DNA of 64,000 nucleotides from Candidatus Vesicomyosocius sp. SY067_SCS001 (GTDB taxonomy: Bacteria > Pseudomonadota > Gammaproteobacteria > PS1 > Pseudothioglobaceae). Below the pieces are notes generated by a model. It saw only the letters and a program-made list of their open reading frames with translations. It ran no database searches and had not been told where the DNA came from. Made by a program: the position numbers and the translations under genes. The DNA lies in the NCBI RefSeq assembly GCF_014706615.1, contig NZ_CP054877.1:310001-374000 (forward strand). The letters are read 5' to 3'. Within the stretch, counting starts at the first letter, position 1; the number at the start of each line of letters is the position of its first letter. This document shows, one piece after another, positions 37,087 through 48,455 of this stretch.

Positions 37087-39147
37087 CTACTCTATAATTA
37101 TATTATAGTTTGGCAAAGAATTGAGTAGTATTTTTCCATAAAATTTAGAGATCAGACGGTTGTCAAAGATTGTTATTTTACCTACATCAGTTTCTGTTCT
37201 AATTAGGCGACCACATGCTTGAATGAGTTTAAGTGATGCATCAGGTAGAGATATTTCCATAAAATGGTTTCTATTTTGTGATTTAAGGTAGGTTGCTAGT
37301 GTTCTATCAATGGGTGAAGTAGGAACACTAAAGCGTAATTTAGTAATGATAACATGAGTAAGGTTATTGCCTTTTAAATCTATTCCTTCGTAAAAACTAT
37401 CTAGTCCAAAAATAATACTTCCTTTACCCTGTTTTCGCAGGTCAATATGTTTTTTTAAAATGTTTTTTTTAGGATATTCTCCTTGTATAAATAAAGTACA
37501 ATTTAGTCTTTTATTTATCAATCCTGCCACCATTTGCATTTGCTTGTTAGAGGTAAATAGTACTAGTGAACCCTCATCATTATCGATTCGTTTAAGTAGT
37601 TGCAATGTTGTTTCTTGTGTATGCTCATACACTTGAGTTGGGCTAGCTTTAAGTTTAGCAATAGTAAGATCTACTTGGTTAAACATAAAAGGCGATGGCA
37701 AACGTAAATATTGGTTTTCATTTTTTAGTAAACCTAATTGTTTATTTAAGCGTTCAAAACTACCTAATGATGTTAAAGTAGCTGAAGTAAGGATGGCACC
37801 TGAAGCTTTTGACCAAATAAAGTGATCTAGATTTTTTGAAATATCAGTTTGTGCACTATTAAGCAAGTAGTTAGTTCTTTTGTTTGTTGTGAGTATACTT
37901 TTTTCAATCCAACGTGAATTTGGTATTTTACTTGGTTCATCTATTTGCAAAAAGGATGAAAATAAAGCTATAATACTGAGTAAGTGCTGTTCGCACTGTC
38001 CAACCATATTGTTAACAGGATCACTGATATTTTTATTTATGATTGTTTTTTTTAAATAATCATTCCAAAATTCTTTTAAAAGTGTGAATTTAGTTTGAAT
38101 AATATTAATGAGTGTTAGAATATTTCTACTTATTTGTTTGATAGACTCATCAATAACACCTTGGTTGAATAAATAAATGTTTTCACTAAATTTTAGTTGT
38201 TCTAATAATTGAATTAAATCTATTATATAATCATCAATTTGTTTGATGTTAATATTGGGTATATTTTGTTTGCTAATTTTACATAATTTTTCACTAACTT
38301 CTTTAGTCTGCCTAACGCTAGTTTTAATAAACTCAGTACTAGTTGTTAATGAGAAGTGTGATAATGCTTTTGAGTTTAAATGATGTGCTTCATCAAATAT
38401 AAAAATTGATCTACTAACATCTGGTAATATAGTATTATTAGTACTAAGATCAGCTAAAACTAAATCATGATTAGCGACAATAACATCTGCTTTTGTAATT
38501 TTTTGTCTAGTTTTAAAGAAAGCGCAATCTTTATAAAACTCACAATTTTTTATTGTGCAAGTAAATCGGTTGCAAGCTATTTGTCGCCAAATAGAATGAT
38601 TTAGTGCTGGTATTAAATCGTCAATTTCTCCATTCCATTTCTTGGTTGAATAGTTATATAGCATTTTACTAAGTTGTTCTAATTGAGACTCTCCTGGTGG
38701 CTTATCAAACAACGGCATTGATTCAAATAAATGGTTATCATTTTTATTATTTTCACATATATTGATTAAATTACGAATACAAACGTAACGTGAGCGCCCT
38801 TTGATTAAAGTATATTCAAAATCAACGCAGCAGTATTGTTGTGCTTGAGGTATGTCTCTAAAGAACAGTTGTTCTTGCAACGCAACATTGGCACTAGAGA
38901 TAATTAATTTCTTTTTATTAGCTTTAGCTATAGGAATGCTACTAAGCAAGTAAGCAAATGTTTTTCCAGTTCCTGTTGGCGCTTCAACACATAAAATATT
39001 ATGGATATTTTTATATTCTCCTGATAAAGTTTTAGAGATTTCAGCAATCATTTTGTTTTGTGCTTGACGTGTAATAAAACCATTCATGTTCTCTTTTAAG
39101 TTTTTAAATGACTGATTGATTTTAGTTTTTAATTCATTTGAAAGCAT
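37087..39147 (-). CDS. dinG: DinG-family Fe-S ATP-dependent DNA helicase
   Basis: A 686-residue superfamily 2 helicase of the XPD/DinG type. Walker A is EAPTGTGKTFAYL and motif II is FDEAHHL. A cysteine-rich insertion between them (VCIR, then CTIKNCEFYKDC) fits a 4Fe-4S cluster. C-terminal motifs FGLDSFYEGIDLKG and QACGRLIRTETD are helicase motifs V and VI. These enzymes unwind 5'-tailed DNA, R-loops or G-quadruplexes. YoaA is an alternative assignment. It lies four bases before ispB on the same strand. Confidence 0.85.
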   Translation of the reverse strand: MLSNELKTKINQSFKNLKENMNGFITRQAQNKMIAEISKTLSGEYKNIHNILCVEAPTGTGKTFAYLLSSIPIAKANKKKLIISSANVALQEQLFFRDIPQAQQYCCVDFEYTLIKGRSRYVCIRNLINICENNKNDNHLFESMPLFDKPPGESQLEQLSKMLYNYSTKKWNGEIDDLIPALNHSIWRQIACNRFTCTIKNCEFYKDCAFFKTRQKITKADVIVANHDLVLADLSTNNTILPDVSRSIFIFDEAHHLNSKALSHFSLTTSTEFIKTSVRQTKEVSEKLCKISKQNIPNINIKQIDDYIIDLIQLLEQLKFSENIYLFNQGVIDESIKQISRNILTLINIIQTKFTLLKEFWNDYLKKTIINKNISDPVNNMVGQCEQHLLSIIALFSSFLQIDEPSKIPNSRWIEKSILTTNKRTNYLLNSAQTDISKNLDHFIWSKASGAILTSATLTSLGSFERLNKQLGLLKNENQYLRLPSPFMFNQVDLTIAKLKASPTQVYEHTQETTLQLLKRIDNDEGSLVLFTSNKQMQMVAGLINKRLNCTLFIQGEYPKKNILKKHIDLRKQGKGSIIFGLDSFYEGIDLKGNNLTHVIITKLRFSVPTSPIDRTLATYLKSQNRNHFMEISLPDASLKLIQACGRLIRTETDVGKITIFDNRLISKFYGKILLNSLPNYNIIIE

Positions 39148-39151
39148 TGTT

Positions 39152-40123
39152 TTATGACTGACGTTGTAAGGAAAGATCGCACAATAAGATTAATGCATCC
39201 TTATAGTCTGAGTTAGGTATTAGATTGAGTGATTGCTTAGCAAGTTGCGCTGATTTATACGCTTGATTGCGAGTATAGTCAAAGGCTTTAACCGATTGTA
39301 AAATTTTAATCACTTGTATTATTTTAGAATTATCTGCTTGATTAATGGAGTCTTTTAGAATTTGTTTATCATTACCAGAAGTATGAGAAAGTGCGTAAAT
39401 CATAGGTAATGTGGTTTTCCCTTCATTTAAATCATCACCCACTTCTTTACCTATAGTCTTCGCATCTGACTCATAATCAAGTACATCATCAATAATCTGA
39501 AAAGCATTTCCAAGATGTAAGCCGTAGTTTTTTAATGCAGTCTCTTGGGTTTTATTAACAGCTGATAATAGTCCGCCAATTTGGGTGGCCGCTTGGAATA
39601 AACATGCTGTTTTTTGTTTGATCACTGCATAGTATTCAACTTCGGTTAGTTCAGCATTTTGACAATTTAATAATTGTAATACTTCACCTTCAGCAATATT
39701 ATTGGTGGTTTTAGAAAGAATACACATAATAGACATTAAATTAGGCTCAACCATTATTTCAAAAGCACGAGAATATAGAAAATCACCTACTAAGATACTA
39801 GGTGCATTACCCCATACTTCATTGACAGTATTTTTTCCTCGGCGTGTGCTAGACTCATCAACAATATCATCGTGTAGTAAAGTAGCAGTATGAATTAATT
39901 CTATCACTACCGCCATAAGGTAATGATGTTTTCCTTGATACCCAGTTGCACGTGCACAAAGTAATAAGAGTAGTGGACGTAAGCGTTTACCTCCAGCATG
40001 GATAATATAATGGCTCATTTGATTAATCAAAGCAACATTTGAACTTAAACGATTAATGAGTATTTCGTCTGTTTTTTGTAAATCTAATTTTATAAGGGAT
40101 TGAATATCACTTAAATTTTTCAT
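39152..40123 (-). CDS. ispB: Polyprenyl (octaprenyl) diphosphate synthase IspB
   Basis: A trans-prenyltransferase making the ubiquinone side chain. The first aspartate-rich motif LLHDDIVDES is near residue 80 and the second, IIDDVLDYE, near residue 205. GGKRLRPLLLLL and the SILVGDFLYSRA segment are typical. Start taken at ATG 40123 (MKNLSD); a longer frame starts at 40141. About 323 residues, normal for IspB. With dxs and ispG in the window it belongs to the isoprenoid route. Confidence 0.93.
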   Translation of the reverse strand: MKNLSDIQSLIKLDLQKTDEILINRLSSNVALINQMSHYIIHAGGKRLRPLLLLLCARATGYQGKHHYLMAVVIELIHTATLLHDDIVDESSTRRGKNTVNEVWGNAPSILVGDFLYSRAFEIMVEPNLMSIMCILSKTTNNIAEGEVLQLLNCQNAELTEVEYYAVIKQKTACLFQAATQIGGLLSAVNKTQETALKNYGLHLGNAFQIIDDVLDYESDAKTIGKEVGDDLNEGKTTLPMIYALSHTSGNDKQILKDSINQADNSKIIQVIKILQSVKAFDYTRNQAYKSAQLAKQSLNLIPNSDYKDALILLCDLSLQRQS

Positions 40124-40173
40124 AGTAGTTATTTTACACATGCGTAGTTATGGATTATTGGCAAAACCAATAC

Positions 40174-40806
40174 TTACATAAACTTAACTGGCTTTAATTT
40201 ATTTGCAAGCAAGTACACTTCTTTAGATCTTGCCCTTGAAGCTTTTGGCTTGTGAATAGTGACATAAGAGAAAGAAGCCCTGCAAGATTTAACAAATCTA
40301 TCAAATCCATCTCCTTGAAAAACTTTGACAAAAAAATAACCTGAAGGTGTTAAGATTTTAATTGCTATGTCTAATGCTAGTTCACATAAGTACATAGATT
40401 TAGGAATGTCAACCGATGGTTGACCACTCATATTTGGCGCTATATCGCTTAAGACAACATTAACTTTTTGTTTCATAGTAAGACTTAAAAGTGCTTCATA
40501 AACACTATTTTTAGTGAAATCACCTTTTAAAAAATCAATTCCATCAATGGGTTTGATGTTCAATATATCGTTGGCAATAACTTGGCCAGATTTACCTACC
40601 GCTTTTATTGCCATTTGACTCCAGCTGCCAGGAGCAGCACCAAGGTCAATTACCTTATTTCCTGGTTTGATAAATTTCTCTTTATTAATTACCTCTATAA
40701 GCTTATAAACAGCACGAGAACGATAGCCCTCTTTTTTTGCATTTTTAACAAATTTATCGTTTATATGCTCTCTCATCCAACGTCTTGAACTGCCTTTCTT
40801 TAACAT
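40174..40806 (-). CDS. rlmE: 23S rRNA (uridine2552-2'-O)-methyltransferase RlmE
   Basis: A 210-residue FtsJ/RrmJ enzyme methylating U2552 of the 23S A-loop. [13 protein letters not shown] and YRSRAVYKL at the N-terminus, the SAM motif [13 protein letters not shown], and the catalytic K-D-K-E positions (including [10 protein letters not shown] and VKVFQG) are intact. It diverges from typA with 69 bases between starts. The usual partner ftsH is not adjacent. Confidence 0.96.
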   Translation of the reverse strand: MLKKGSSRRWMREHINDKFVKNAKKEGYRSRAVYKLIEVINKEKFIKPGNKVIDLGAAPGSWSQMAIKAVGKSGQVIANDILNIKPIDGIDFLKGDFTKNSVYEALLSLTMKQKVNVVLSDIAPNMSGQPSVDIPKSMYLCELALDIAIKILTPSGYFFVKVFQGDGFDRFVKSCRASFSYVTIHKPKASRARSKEVYLLANKLKPVKFM

Positions 40807-40875
40807 ATTAATAATTCCTAATATTGAAGAGTATTTTACGAGATAATAATATCTTTTTACAGTAACCTACTACAC

Positions 40876-42678
40876 ATGAATACTAAATTAAGGAATATTG
40901 CTATTATTGCTCATGTTGACCATGGTAAGACAACTTTGGTTGATAAATTGCTTGAACAATCTCAAACATTTGACTCTCGTTTTGAGTCAAGCGATCGAAT
41001 GATGGATTCAAATGATCTTGAAAAAGAACGTGGCATTACTATATCTAGTAAAAATACTGCAATTAAATGGTATGATTATCATATTAATATTGTAGATACA
41101 CCGGGTCATGCTGATTTTGGTGGTGAGGTAGAACGTGTTCTGTCTATGGTTGATAGTGTACTTTTACTTGTAGATGCACAAGAAGGTCCAATGCCTCAAA
41201 CACGTTTTGTGACGAGGAAAGCTTTTGAACAAGGTTTGAACCCGATTGTCGTTATTAATAAAATTGACAAAGATGCAGCACGTCCTGATTGGGTAATTGG
41301 TAAAGTATTTGATTTATTTGATCAGCTAGGAGCAACTGATAAGCAATTAGATTTTCCAATTATTTATGCCTCAGGTATTAATGGTTATGCTTCATTAGAA
41401 GATGATACGCGTTCAGGTGACATGACACCTATGTTTGAAACCATTGTGAAACAGGTTAAAGCTCCAGAAGTTGATATTGATGCGCCATTGCAAATGCAAA
41501 TCACTGCTCTTGATTATTCTTCATTTGTAGGCTCTATTAGTATAGGTCGTATTACTCGTGGTACGATTAAAAAGAATATGCAAGTTGTTGTTGTGGATGT
41601 TGATGGTGGTGAGCGTAAGGCAAAAATTGCCAGTTTACAAGGATTTCTGGGATTGAATAAAATTGATACTAATTCTGCACAAGCAGGTAATATTGTATGT
41701 ATTACAGGCATTAAAGACATATCAATTTCAGATACTATCTGTGACCCTGGAACGATTGAATCGTTACCTCCTTTGAATGTAGATAAACCAACTATTTCTA
41801 TGGCATTTCGTGTGAATGATTCGCCATTTGCTGGACAAGATGGTAAATTTATCACCTCACGAAATATTCGTGATCGTCTAGATAAAGAGTTAATGTACAA
41901 TATTTCACTTCGTGTTGAAAACACATCAGATCCATCTGAATTTATTGTTTTAGGTCGTGGTGTATTGCACTTGTCAATTTTAATTGAAACTATGCGTAGA
42001 GAGGGTTTTGAGTTAGCAGTAGGTCGTCCACAAGTTATTTTAAGAAAGATTGATGGCGTTATTTGTGAACCATTCGAAGATTTAAGTCTTGATGTAGAAA
42101 TCCAACATCAAGGCACTATGATGAAAAAATTAGGCGAACGAAGGGCTAAACTAACTAATATGATGCCAGATAGTAATGGCAGAGTGAGGTTAGACTTTAA
42201 TATTCCTGCACGTGGTTTGATTGGTTTTAGAACAGAATTCTTAATAGCGACGACAGGTACAGGCCTAATGAATACAACTTTTGATACTTACAAACTCCAA
42301 AAACCAGGGGAAATTGGTCAGCGTTCTAATGGTTCTTTGATCTCTATGAATCAAGGACAAGCAATTGCTTATGCTATTTTTAATTTACAGAAAAGTGGGA
42401 AATTTTTTATAGAACATAATACTGATATTTACGAAGGTATGGTGGTTGGTATCCATACACGTGATAAAGATTTAATGATTAATGTCATGAAGGGAAAGCA
42501 ATTGACTAATGTACGTGCATCAGGTACTGATGAAGCTGTATCATTAACTCCTGCTATTAAACTTGATCTAGAAAAAGCACTAGAATTTATTGATGATGAT
42601 GAATTAGTAGAAGTAACACCTCATAATATCCGTATTCGCAAACGTTTATTAACAGTAAGTGAACGAAAAGGTGCATGA
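40876..42678 (+). CDS. typA: Translational GTPase TypA/BipA
   Basis: A 600-residue EF-G-like GTPase linked to 50S assembly and stress translation. G1 is AHVDHGKTT at residues 12-20, G3 is DTPGHADF, and G4 is NKIDK. A beta-barrel domain, two alpha/beta domains and the TypA-specific C-terminal domain (ARGLIGFRTEFL) follow. It is full length. A leader of about 60 bases separates it from the rlmE start. Confidence 0.97.
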   Translation: MNTKLRNIAIIAHVDHGKTTLVDKLLEQSQTFDSRFESSDRMMDSNDLEKERGITISSKNTAIKWYDYHINIVDTPGHADFGGEVERVLSMVDSVLLLVDAQEGPMPQTRFVTRKAFEQGLNPIVVINKIDKDAARPDWVIGKVFDLFDQLGATDKQLDFPIIYASGINGYASLEDDTRSGDMTPMFETIVKQVKAPEVDIDAPLQMQITALDYSSFVGSISIGRITRGTIKKNMQVVVVDVDGGERKAKIASLQGFLGLNKIDTNSAQAGNIVCITGIKDISISDTICDPGTIESLPPLNVDKPTISMAFRVNDSPFAGQDGKFITSRNIRDRLDKELMYNISLRVENTSDPSEFIVLGRGVLHLSILIETMRREGFELAVGRPQVILRKIDGVICEPFEDLSLDVEIQHQGTMMKKLGERRAKLTNMMPDSNGRVRLDFNIPARGLIGFRTEFLIATTGTGLMNTTFDTYKLQKPGEIGQRSNGSLISMNQGQAIAYAIFNLQKSGKFFIEHNTDIYEGMVVGIHTRDKDLMINVMKGKQLTNVRASGTDEAVSLTPAIKLDLEKALEFIDDDELVEVTPHNIRIRKRLLTVSERKGA

Positions 42679-42765
42679 AAAATCTAAATAAAATATAACT
42701 TTGCTTGTTTAGTGTTAGTATTAGTGCTAATAGTATACTGCTATTATCTCTTTTATTAAAGGTTT

Positions 42766-45700
42766 ATGGACAATATTCTTATTTTTTTTGTTAAACAGAA
42801 GAAACTAGCATTGGTTTTAACGATCTCTATTATTGTGCTTGGTCTGTTTACTTTAAATAGTATTCAAAGGGATAAATTTCCAGCTGTAGATTTTGAAGTA
42901 ATGACTATTGTAACCGCATATCCTAGCGCTTCTCCTGAAGATGTTGAGCAGAATGTCACCAATCTAATTGAAGACGAGTTGAGAAGTATTTCAGGAATTG
43001 ATAAATTTAGTTCAATCTCTAAAGAGGGGGAATCTAGTATTGTCATAACACTTTCCCAAGATGTAGATGATATTGAGCCATTAAAACAAGAAATTAGAAA
43101 TGTAGTTAATCGTATTAAGTCATTACCTGAAGAGGTTAATGGTTTCCCTTGGATAGTTGACCAGAAAAATTCACTAAAAAGTATTTTAAACATTAATATT
43201 AGTAGCGATAATCTATCCTACCAAGTATTGAGGGATATTATTGATGATATGAGTGATTCTTTAGCGTTAGTTAAAGGTGTTTCAAAAGTTATTAAAGAGG
43301 GTTATCTTGATCGTGAAATTCAAATTAAAGTTAATCCTGATAGCTTATATCAACATAATTTATCCTTGCCTCAAGTAATTAAAGCGATTAAAAATCGTAA
43401 TAAACGCTACACTGTTGGTAATAATAATGATATTAATGAAAAAACCATTGTTATTTTAGCTAATTTTGATGAGGTTGAGGCTGTTAGTAATGTTATTATT
43501 AAATCAACTTTTGATGGACCTGTTATTCGTTTAAAAGATGTTGCAAAAATTACTAGTGGAAACAAGAAAGAGACTTCTATTATTCGTGTGAATGGTACCA
43601 AAGGTTTTATTCTGAGAATCCGTAAACAAGAACATGCGGATATAATTACTACGGTTGATTTAGTTAAAGACAGAGTATTGGAGTTAAAAGCTAAATATCC
43701 AACTAGCTTGAATTTTTTTTATTCATCAGATGAGTCCAAGCATGTTCGTAATAGACTTAATATTGTAACCAATAATGGTTTAATTGGTTTACTATTAGTG
43801 CTAATTATTTTGTCTTTATTTTTATCGTTTAAAACGGCTTTTTGGGTATCAATTGGTTTACCAGTATCTCTTTTAGGTACGGTATCTTTATTAGGTATAA
43901 CAGGTGAGACTATTAATCTTGTTTCGCTGGCTGCAATGATTTTAATACTTGGTATTGTAGTGGATGATAGTATTGTAATAGCAGAAAGTATACATCATTA
44001 TAAACAGTTAGGAAAAGACAGATATCAGTCTACTGTGCTTGGGTTTAAGCGTGTTATTGCACCTGTGATTACGACAATTTTGACCACTATTTTAGCTTTC
44101 TCTTCGATGTTTTTTATGGGAGGAACGATGGGTAAATTTATTTATGTCATTCCTTTAGTAGTTATTTTTTCTTTGACTATTTCTTTTTTAGAAGTTAGTT
44201 TGGCATTGCCAGCACATCTTGCTAATAGTGATGAGAAAAACAAAGGAAAAATATGGTTTATATGTATTGAAGATTGGTTTGAAGGTTTTTTAACAGAAGT
44301 ATTGAAATGGCGTTATAGTGTTGTTTTTATTTTTAGTATTGTTCTTATAGGCTCTTTGTATTTTGCTAAAACTCATATGAAGTATGTACAATTTCCTACA
44401 GTAGGAGCAGATAGTATTGATGCAAGATTAAATATGCCCATTGGTACTTCTTTAGAACGAACAGAGTCTATTTCTAAACAAGTAGAGAAAATGATTATAG
44501 AAGTTGTGGGCGAGGATTTAGATTCATTAACCAATAATGTTGGTCATTATTTTACTAATGTAGCTAAGTTTAGTATTGAACTAGTACCTTCTAGCACAAG
44601 AGTAGAAACATCTAAATCTTTACTTGCTAAGTTAAAAGAACGTGCTAAGGATATAAAATTTTCACAAGAACTAAAGTTTTCAATAAGTAGACCAGGTCCA
44701 TCACAAGGTGAAGATGTGGAAATAAATTTAGTAGGTAGTGATAATATACAACGTCAGAATGCTGCTGATGCTTTAGAGAGAATATTATTAGGTATTGATG
44801 GAATAGATAACATTGAGCGAGATGATAAATCAGGAAAAACACGTATTGAGGTTGTGATTGATTTTGAAAAAATGTCTAGATTTGATGTTGATTTTTCAGT
44901 AGTTGATGATTATTTAAAGGCAGTTTTTACAGGTACTAATGTTACTAGTGTACGTTATGGTGATAATAATGTCTATTTTAGAATTTATTTAGGTAGTGAT
45001 AAACAGTCAAATAATTTTCTAACATTACTAAAAATTAACAATCGCCAAGGTCGTCCTATACCACTTAAACAATTTGTTTTATTGCAAAAAATTAAAGGAG
45101 AGCCAAACTTTAATCATTTTAACGGGCAACGTTCAGTTATGCTTAGCGGTAGTGTTGATGATGAAATAACTACTTCTGGTGAAGTTATTAGTCAAGCGCT
45201 CAAGCAGTTAGATTTAGTTAGTAAGTATCCTGCAATTCAAATGACTAGTGAAGGAGGAAATAAAGATACGAAAAAGGCAATGGATAGTTTTAAAGAGGCA
45301 TTTATCATGGCAATTTTTTCTATATTTTTATTATTAATTTTATTGTTTAACTCTTATTCACAACCGATATTAGTTTTAATTGCTGTGCCTTTTTCTATTA
45401 TTGGTGTTATCTGGGCCTTTTTTTTTCATGGAGAAACACTTAGCTTTTTTGCAATATTGGGCACATTGGCATTAGTAGGGGTTATTGTGAACGATTCTTT
45501 AATAATGGTTGCTCATCTGAACTATTTAAAGACAAAATTTGTATCTACCATGAGTGTTAATAAATGGGTTGTTCAAGGTGCAAAAGACCGATTGCGTGCT
45601 GTTGTGTTAACAACATTAACTACCTTAGCAGGTGTAATACCACTTGCTTACGGCATTGGTGGCACAGATTTTATTTTACAACCTATGGCGCTTTCATTGG

Positions 45701-45810
45701 GTTATGGTTTGTTATTTGGAACGTTGATGACACTCGTTCTATTACCTTGTTTATATTTAATTAACCATGAGTTAATTAATTGGCTAAAGAAACTTTTGGT
45801 AAATAATTAA
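42766..45810 (+). CDS. RND-family efflux transporter (AcrB-like permease)
   Basis: A 1014-residue inner-membrane transporter with a first span at 12-30, a large periplasmic loop, spans around 335-470, a second loop, and spans around 850-1010. The second half repeats the first, as in AcrB and MexF. GIVVDDSIVIAE marks span 4 with the paired aspartates of the proton relay, and LVGVIVNDSLIM is its counterpart. Neither a periplasmic adaptor nor an outer-membrane channel gene is nearby. The start follows AAAGG. Substrate unknown. Confidence 0.9.
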   Translation: MDNILIFFVKQKKLALVLTISIIVLGLFTLNSIQRDKFPAVDFEVMTIVTAYPSASPEDVEQNVTNLIEDELRSISGIDKFSSISKEGESSIVITLSQDVDDIEPLKQEIRNVVNRIKSLPEEVNGFPWIVDQKNSLKSILNINISSDNLSYQVLRDIIDDMSDSLALVKGVSKVIKEGYLDREIQIKVNPDSLYQHNLSLPQVIKAIKNRNKRYTVGNNNDINEKTIVILANFDEVEAVSNVIIKSTFDGPVIRLKDVAKITSGNKKETSIIRVNGTKGFILRIRKQEHADIITTVDLVKDRVLELKAKYPTSLNFFYSSDESKHVRNRLNIVTNNGLIGLLLVLIILSLFLSFKTAFWVSIGLPVSLLGTVSLLGITGETINLVSLAAMILILGIVVDDSIVIAESIHHYKQLGKDRYQSTVLGFKRVIAPVITTILTTILAFSSMFFMGGTMGKFIYVIPLVVIFSLTISFLEVSLALPAHLANSDEKNKGKIWFICIEDWFEGFLTEVLKWRYSVVFIFSIVLIGSLYFAKTHMKYVQFPTVGADSIDARLNMPIGTSLERTESISKQVEKMIIEVVGEDLDSLTNNVGHYFTNVAKFSIELVPSSTRVETSKSLLAKLKERAKDIKFSQELKFSISRPGPSQGEDVEINLVGSDNIQRQNAADALERILLGIDGIDNIERDDKSGKTRIEVVIDFEKMSRFDVDFSVVDDYLKAVFTGTNVTSVRYGDNNVYFRIYLGSDKQSNNFLTLLKINNRQGRPIPLKQFVLLQKIKGEPNFNHFNGQRSVMLSGSVDDEITTSGEVISQALKQLDLVSKYPAIQMTSEGGNKDTKKAMDSFKEAFIMAIFSIFLLLILLFNSYSQPILVLIAVPFSIIGVIWAFFFHGETLSFFAILGTLALVGVIVNDSLIMVAHLNYLKTKFVSTMSVNKWVVQGAKDRLRAVVLTTLTTLAGVIPLAYGIGGTDFILQPMALSLGYGLLFGTLMTLVLLPCLYLINHELINWLKKLLVNN

Positions 45811-46132
45811 AATTTATTTAATAAAGTGCTGTTTGATAAATATTTTACTTGTTTAATTAGCATTTTGTGTTATTTCTTTTTTAAACCGTTATGTGATTAT
45901 AAAAAATAACAGTAAAGTAGCTTTACAAGCCTCAATAGGGACTAACATTAATAAAAGATTATGGGTTTAGTATAGAGGTTTAGTATCTTTTATTTATTGG
46001 ATAGAAGTAGGTATTTTACTATTTTATATGGAGTACAAATAGATAAAAGAAATATCTATGATATATAATATAAATATACAAATGTTAATTTTGTTTACTA
46101 TTTGGATAGTTATGTTAATAATAAAGACTATT
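45811..46132. other. Gene-free region between convergent genes (~320 bp)
   Basis: A small stem GTAAAG/CTTTAC (45912-45926) is followed on the minus strand by a T-run, a possible weak terminator for the DUF255 gene. Nothing else is recognisable. Confidence 0.45.
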
Positions 46133-48385
46133 CTAATTAGGTTGTATGGTAATAGTTTTTGGCGTTAGACATGCCTTGTTACTGCAACCTTGCAAGGTTA
46201 GTTGTAAAGTTGGTGGTCGGTATTGTTTTGTATTATTTGTAAGAGCGACTTGAATTTGTATTTTGCCTCTATAAATAGAAATTTTTTCTTTTGTAAAGTC
46301 TAAATTAATCAGTTCATCTTGTGGATAAATGACATGATTTATTGTCCAATAATCAGTATTAGTATTGATAATCTTAGTAGCAATTAAAGAATCTTGCAAT
46401 GGTTTGTTAGAATTTATATGCCAAAGTGGTTGTAGTTCGAGGTTAATTAATAATTGATTATTATGAAAGCGAGAATGTATACGAATATGTCCTTTATAGA
46501 TTGTTTGAATAGGATTCATTTCTTCATTTAATTGGTTATTAATACCTAATATAAATGAAGTGTAGTTACTTGGGTTTTGATTAATTTGTTTAGCAAATGA
46601 GTTTAATAATTGAGTTGCTTGTTGTTTAAAATCATCAACATGAATTCTGCTGCTTAGTTTTGTCAATACTTTATAGGCTATAGCGTTGGTAGATGGGATC
46701 GCACCATCAAAACCTTCTTTTTGGTTTGTTGTTAAATATTTTGTGTTGTGATTTATATTAAAGCCATGGTATTGTTTATCCCAAAATTTTTCATTCATTA
46801 CATTAACAAGAGTAATAACTCTATCAAGCCATTTTTTGTCATTAGTTTGGTCAAATACAGATAAATAAGCATTAGATAAATAAGCATAGTCTTCGAATAG
46901 TGCTAATGTTCCAAGTTTAGAGTCAATTGATACCCTGTAAAGATGGTTATTTTTATTGAAATGAGTATGTAAGTAATTAGCTAAGTTTATTCCTAGTTTA
47001 GTGTATTTTCCTTCATTAAAAGCTTCGCCTGCTTCAAGCAAGCTTTGAACCATTAGTGCATTCCATGATAATAATATTTTGTTATCCGTAAGAGGCGAAA
47101 GTCTCTTATTTCTAATTTGGTATAATTTATCTAATAAGATATTAATTATTTTGTTGTCTTTTGGGTTAATATTATTTATATTTTTAAAACGGATAATATG
47201 ACCTTTCTTAAAATCGGTATTGCTCGATAAATCAAACCATTGTTTGAATTGCTCTAACTCTTGTTGAGTAAAAATATCGTTTAATTCATCAATTGACCAA
47301 ATAAAGAATACGCCTTCTTCGTTTTGTGAATCAGCGTCAGTAGCAGAGAAAAACCCGTTACTAGTATCTTGCATTTCTGTCAATGTGTAATCTAAAGTTT
47401 TTTTAGAGATGCGTTTATATAAAGGCTTCTTTGTTAATGTATAAGCATGAGTATATACGAGAGAAAGTTGTGCTTGGTTGTACAACATCTTTTCAAAGTG
47501 CGGTACAAGCCAAGAATTATCTGTTGAATAGCGATGAAAACCCCCGCCAATAACATCATATAAACCCCCGCTTGCCATTGTATCTAGTGTTGTTGTGATA
47601 GCATTTAATTTATTTTCACTAGGGTTTCGTCTTTGTTCATTGATAAGTAATAGTAGTGTAGATTCATGTGGAAATTTAGGGGCTTGTCCAAAACCACCTT
47701 TAAGCTCATCAAAGTCATTTAGGATGGCTTCAATAGACTTAATAATAATATGATCATTAACGATCTGGTTGGATGTTGCTTTTGATTGATTTAGCGTTTG
47801 ACTAATTTTATTCGCTTGTTTGTTTAACTCGTTTTCTTTATTTTCCCATAAATTTTGTACTTGTGCTAATATATCTAACAGTTTATTTCTAGGAAAATAA
47901 GTACCTGCAAAAAACGCTTTACCATTAGGTAGTAAAATTGCATTGAGTGGCCAACCGCCAGAGCCATTTAATAATTGCGATACATTCATATAGGCATTAT
48001 CAATATCAGGGCGAATTTCACGATCAACTTTAATGGCAATAAAATATTGATTAAGAAATGTTGCTACTTCAATATTATCAAAACTTTCTTTTTCCATTAC
48101 ATGACACCAATGACAAGTAGCGTAGCCAATAGAGATAAAAATAGGTTTATTTTCATGTTTTGCTTTGTCAAATGCTTCATCTGAAAACTCATACCAATTA
48201 ACAGGATTATGAGCATGTTGTAATAAATAAGGTGAAGATGTTAGAATTAGATGATTAACAAATTTAGCACGCCCTTGCTTATCAAGATATTTTGTTCTGG
48301 GTGTATAATTTTTACCTTTATCAATATAATTTTGCTCTAATTCATTCATAGGATGAGCCCATGTTAGTATGGGTATAAATATCAA
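46133..48385 (-). CDS. DUF255/YyaL-type thioredoxin-domain protein
   Basis: About 750 residues. The N-terminal DsbH-like thioredoxin domain (about 45-175) has [14 protein letters not shown] and the redox motif [13 protein letters not shown] six-hairpin-type alpha-toroid domain follows ([25 protein letters not shown]). A C-terminal disulfide-reductase-like segment ends ...[10 protein letters not shown]. The start is uncertain. The frame opens at TTG 48385 in the middle of a hydrophobic signal-like stretch, and no ATG precedes it in frame; the next ATG is 48349. Function is unproven; redox or sugar-related roles are suggested for the family. Confidence 0.8.
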   Translation of the reverse strand: MIFIPILTWAHPMNELEQNYIDKGKNYTPRTKYLDKQGRAKFVNHLILTSSPYLLQHAHNPVNWYEFSDEAFDKAKHENKPIFISIGYATCHWCHVMEKESFDNIEVATFLNQYFIAIKVDREIRPDIDNAYMNVSQLLNGSGGWPLNAILLPNGKAFFAGTYFPRNKLLDILAQVQNLWENKENELNKQANKISQTLNQSKATSNQIVNDHIIIKSIEAILNDFDELKGGFGQAPKFPHESTLLLLINEQRRNPSENKLNAITTTLDTMASGGLYDVIGGGFHRYSTDNSWLVPHFEKMLYNQAQLSLVYTHAYTLTKKPLYKRISKKTLDYTLTEMQDTSNGFFSATDADSQNEEGVFFIWSIDELNDIFTQQELEQFKQWFDLSSNTDFKKGHIIRFKNINNINPKDNKIINILLDKLYQIRNKRLSPLTDNKILLSWNALMVQSLLEAGEAFNEGKYTKLGINLANYLHTHFNKNNHLYRVSIDSKLGTLALFEDYAYLSNAYLSVFDQTNDKKWLDRVITLVNVMNEKFWDKQYHGFNINHNTKYLTTNQKEGFDGAIPSTNAIAYKVLTKLSSRIHVDDFKQQATQLLNSFAKQINQNPSNYTSFILGINNQLNEEMNPIQTIYKGHIRIHSRFHNNQLLINLELQPLWHINSNKPLQDSLIATKIINTNTDYWTINHVIYPQDELINLDFTKEKISIYRGKIQIQVALTNNTKQYRPPTLQLTLQGCSNKACLTPKTITIQPN

Positions 48386-48455
48386 GGATATAAGTATTTT
48401 AGATATACTTTGATTATAGCAAGCTTGTACTTTGTGAGTGTTTATAAATTAAGGA

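Noticed and set aside
41514-41924. 136-codon minus-strand frame inside typA
   Set aside because: Antisense shadow of a strongly conserved GTPase; no independent coding signal.
42766-45810. Complete tripartite efflux operon
   Set aside because: No adaptor or outer-membrane channel gene is adjacent on either side.
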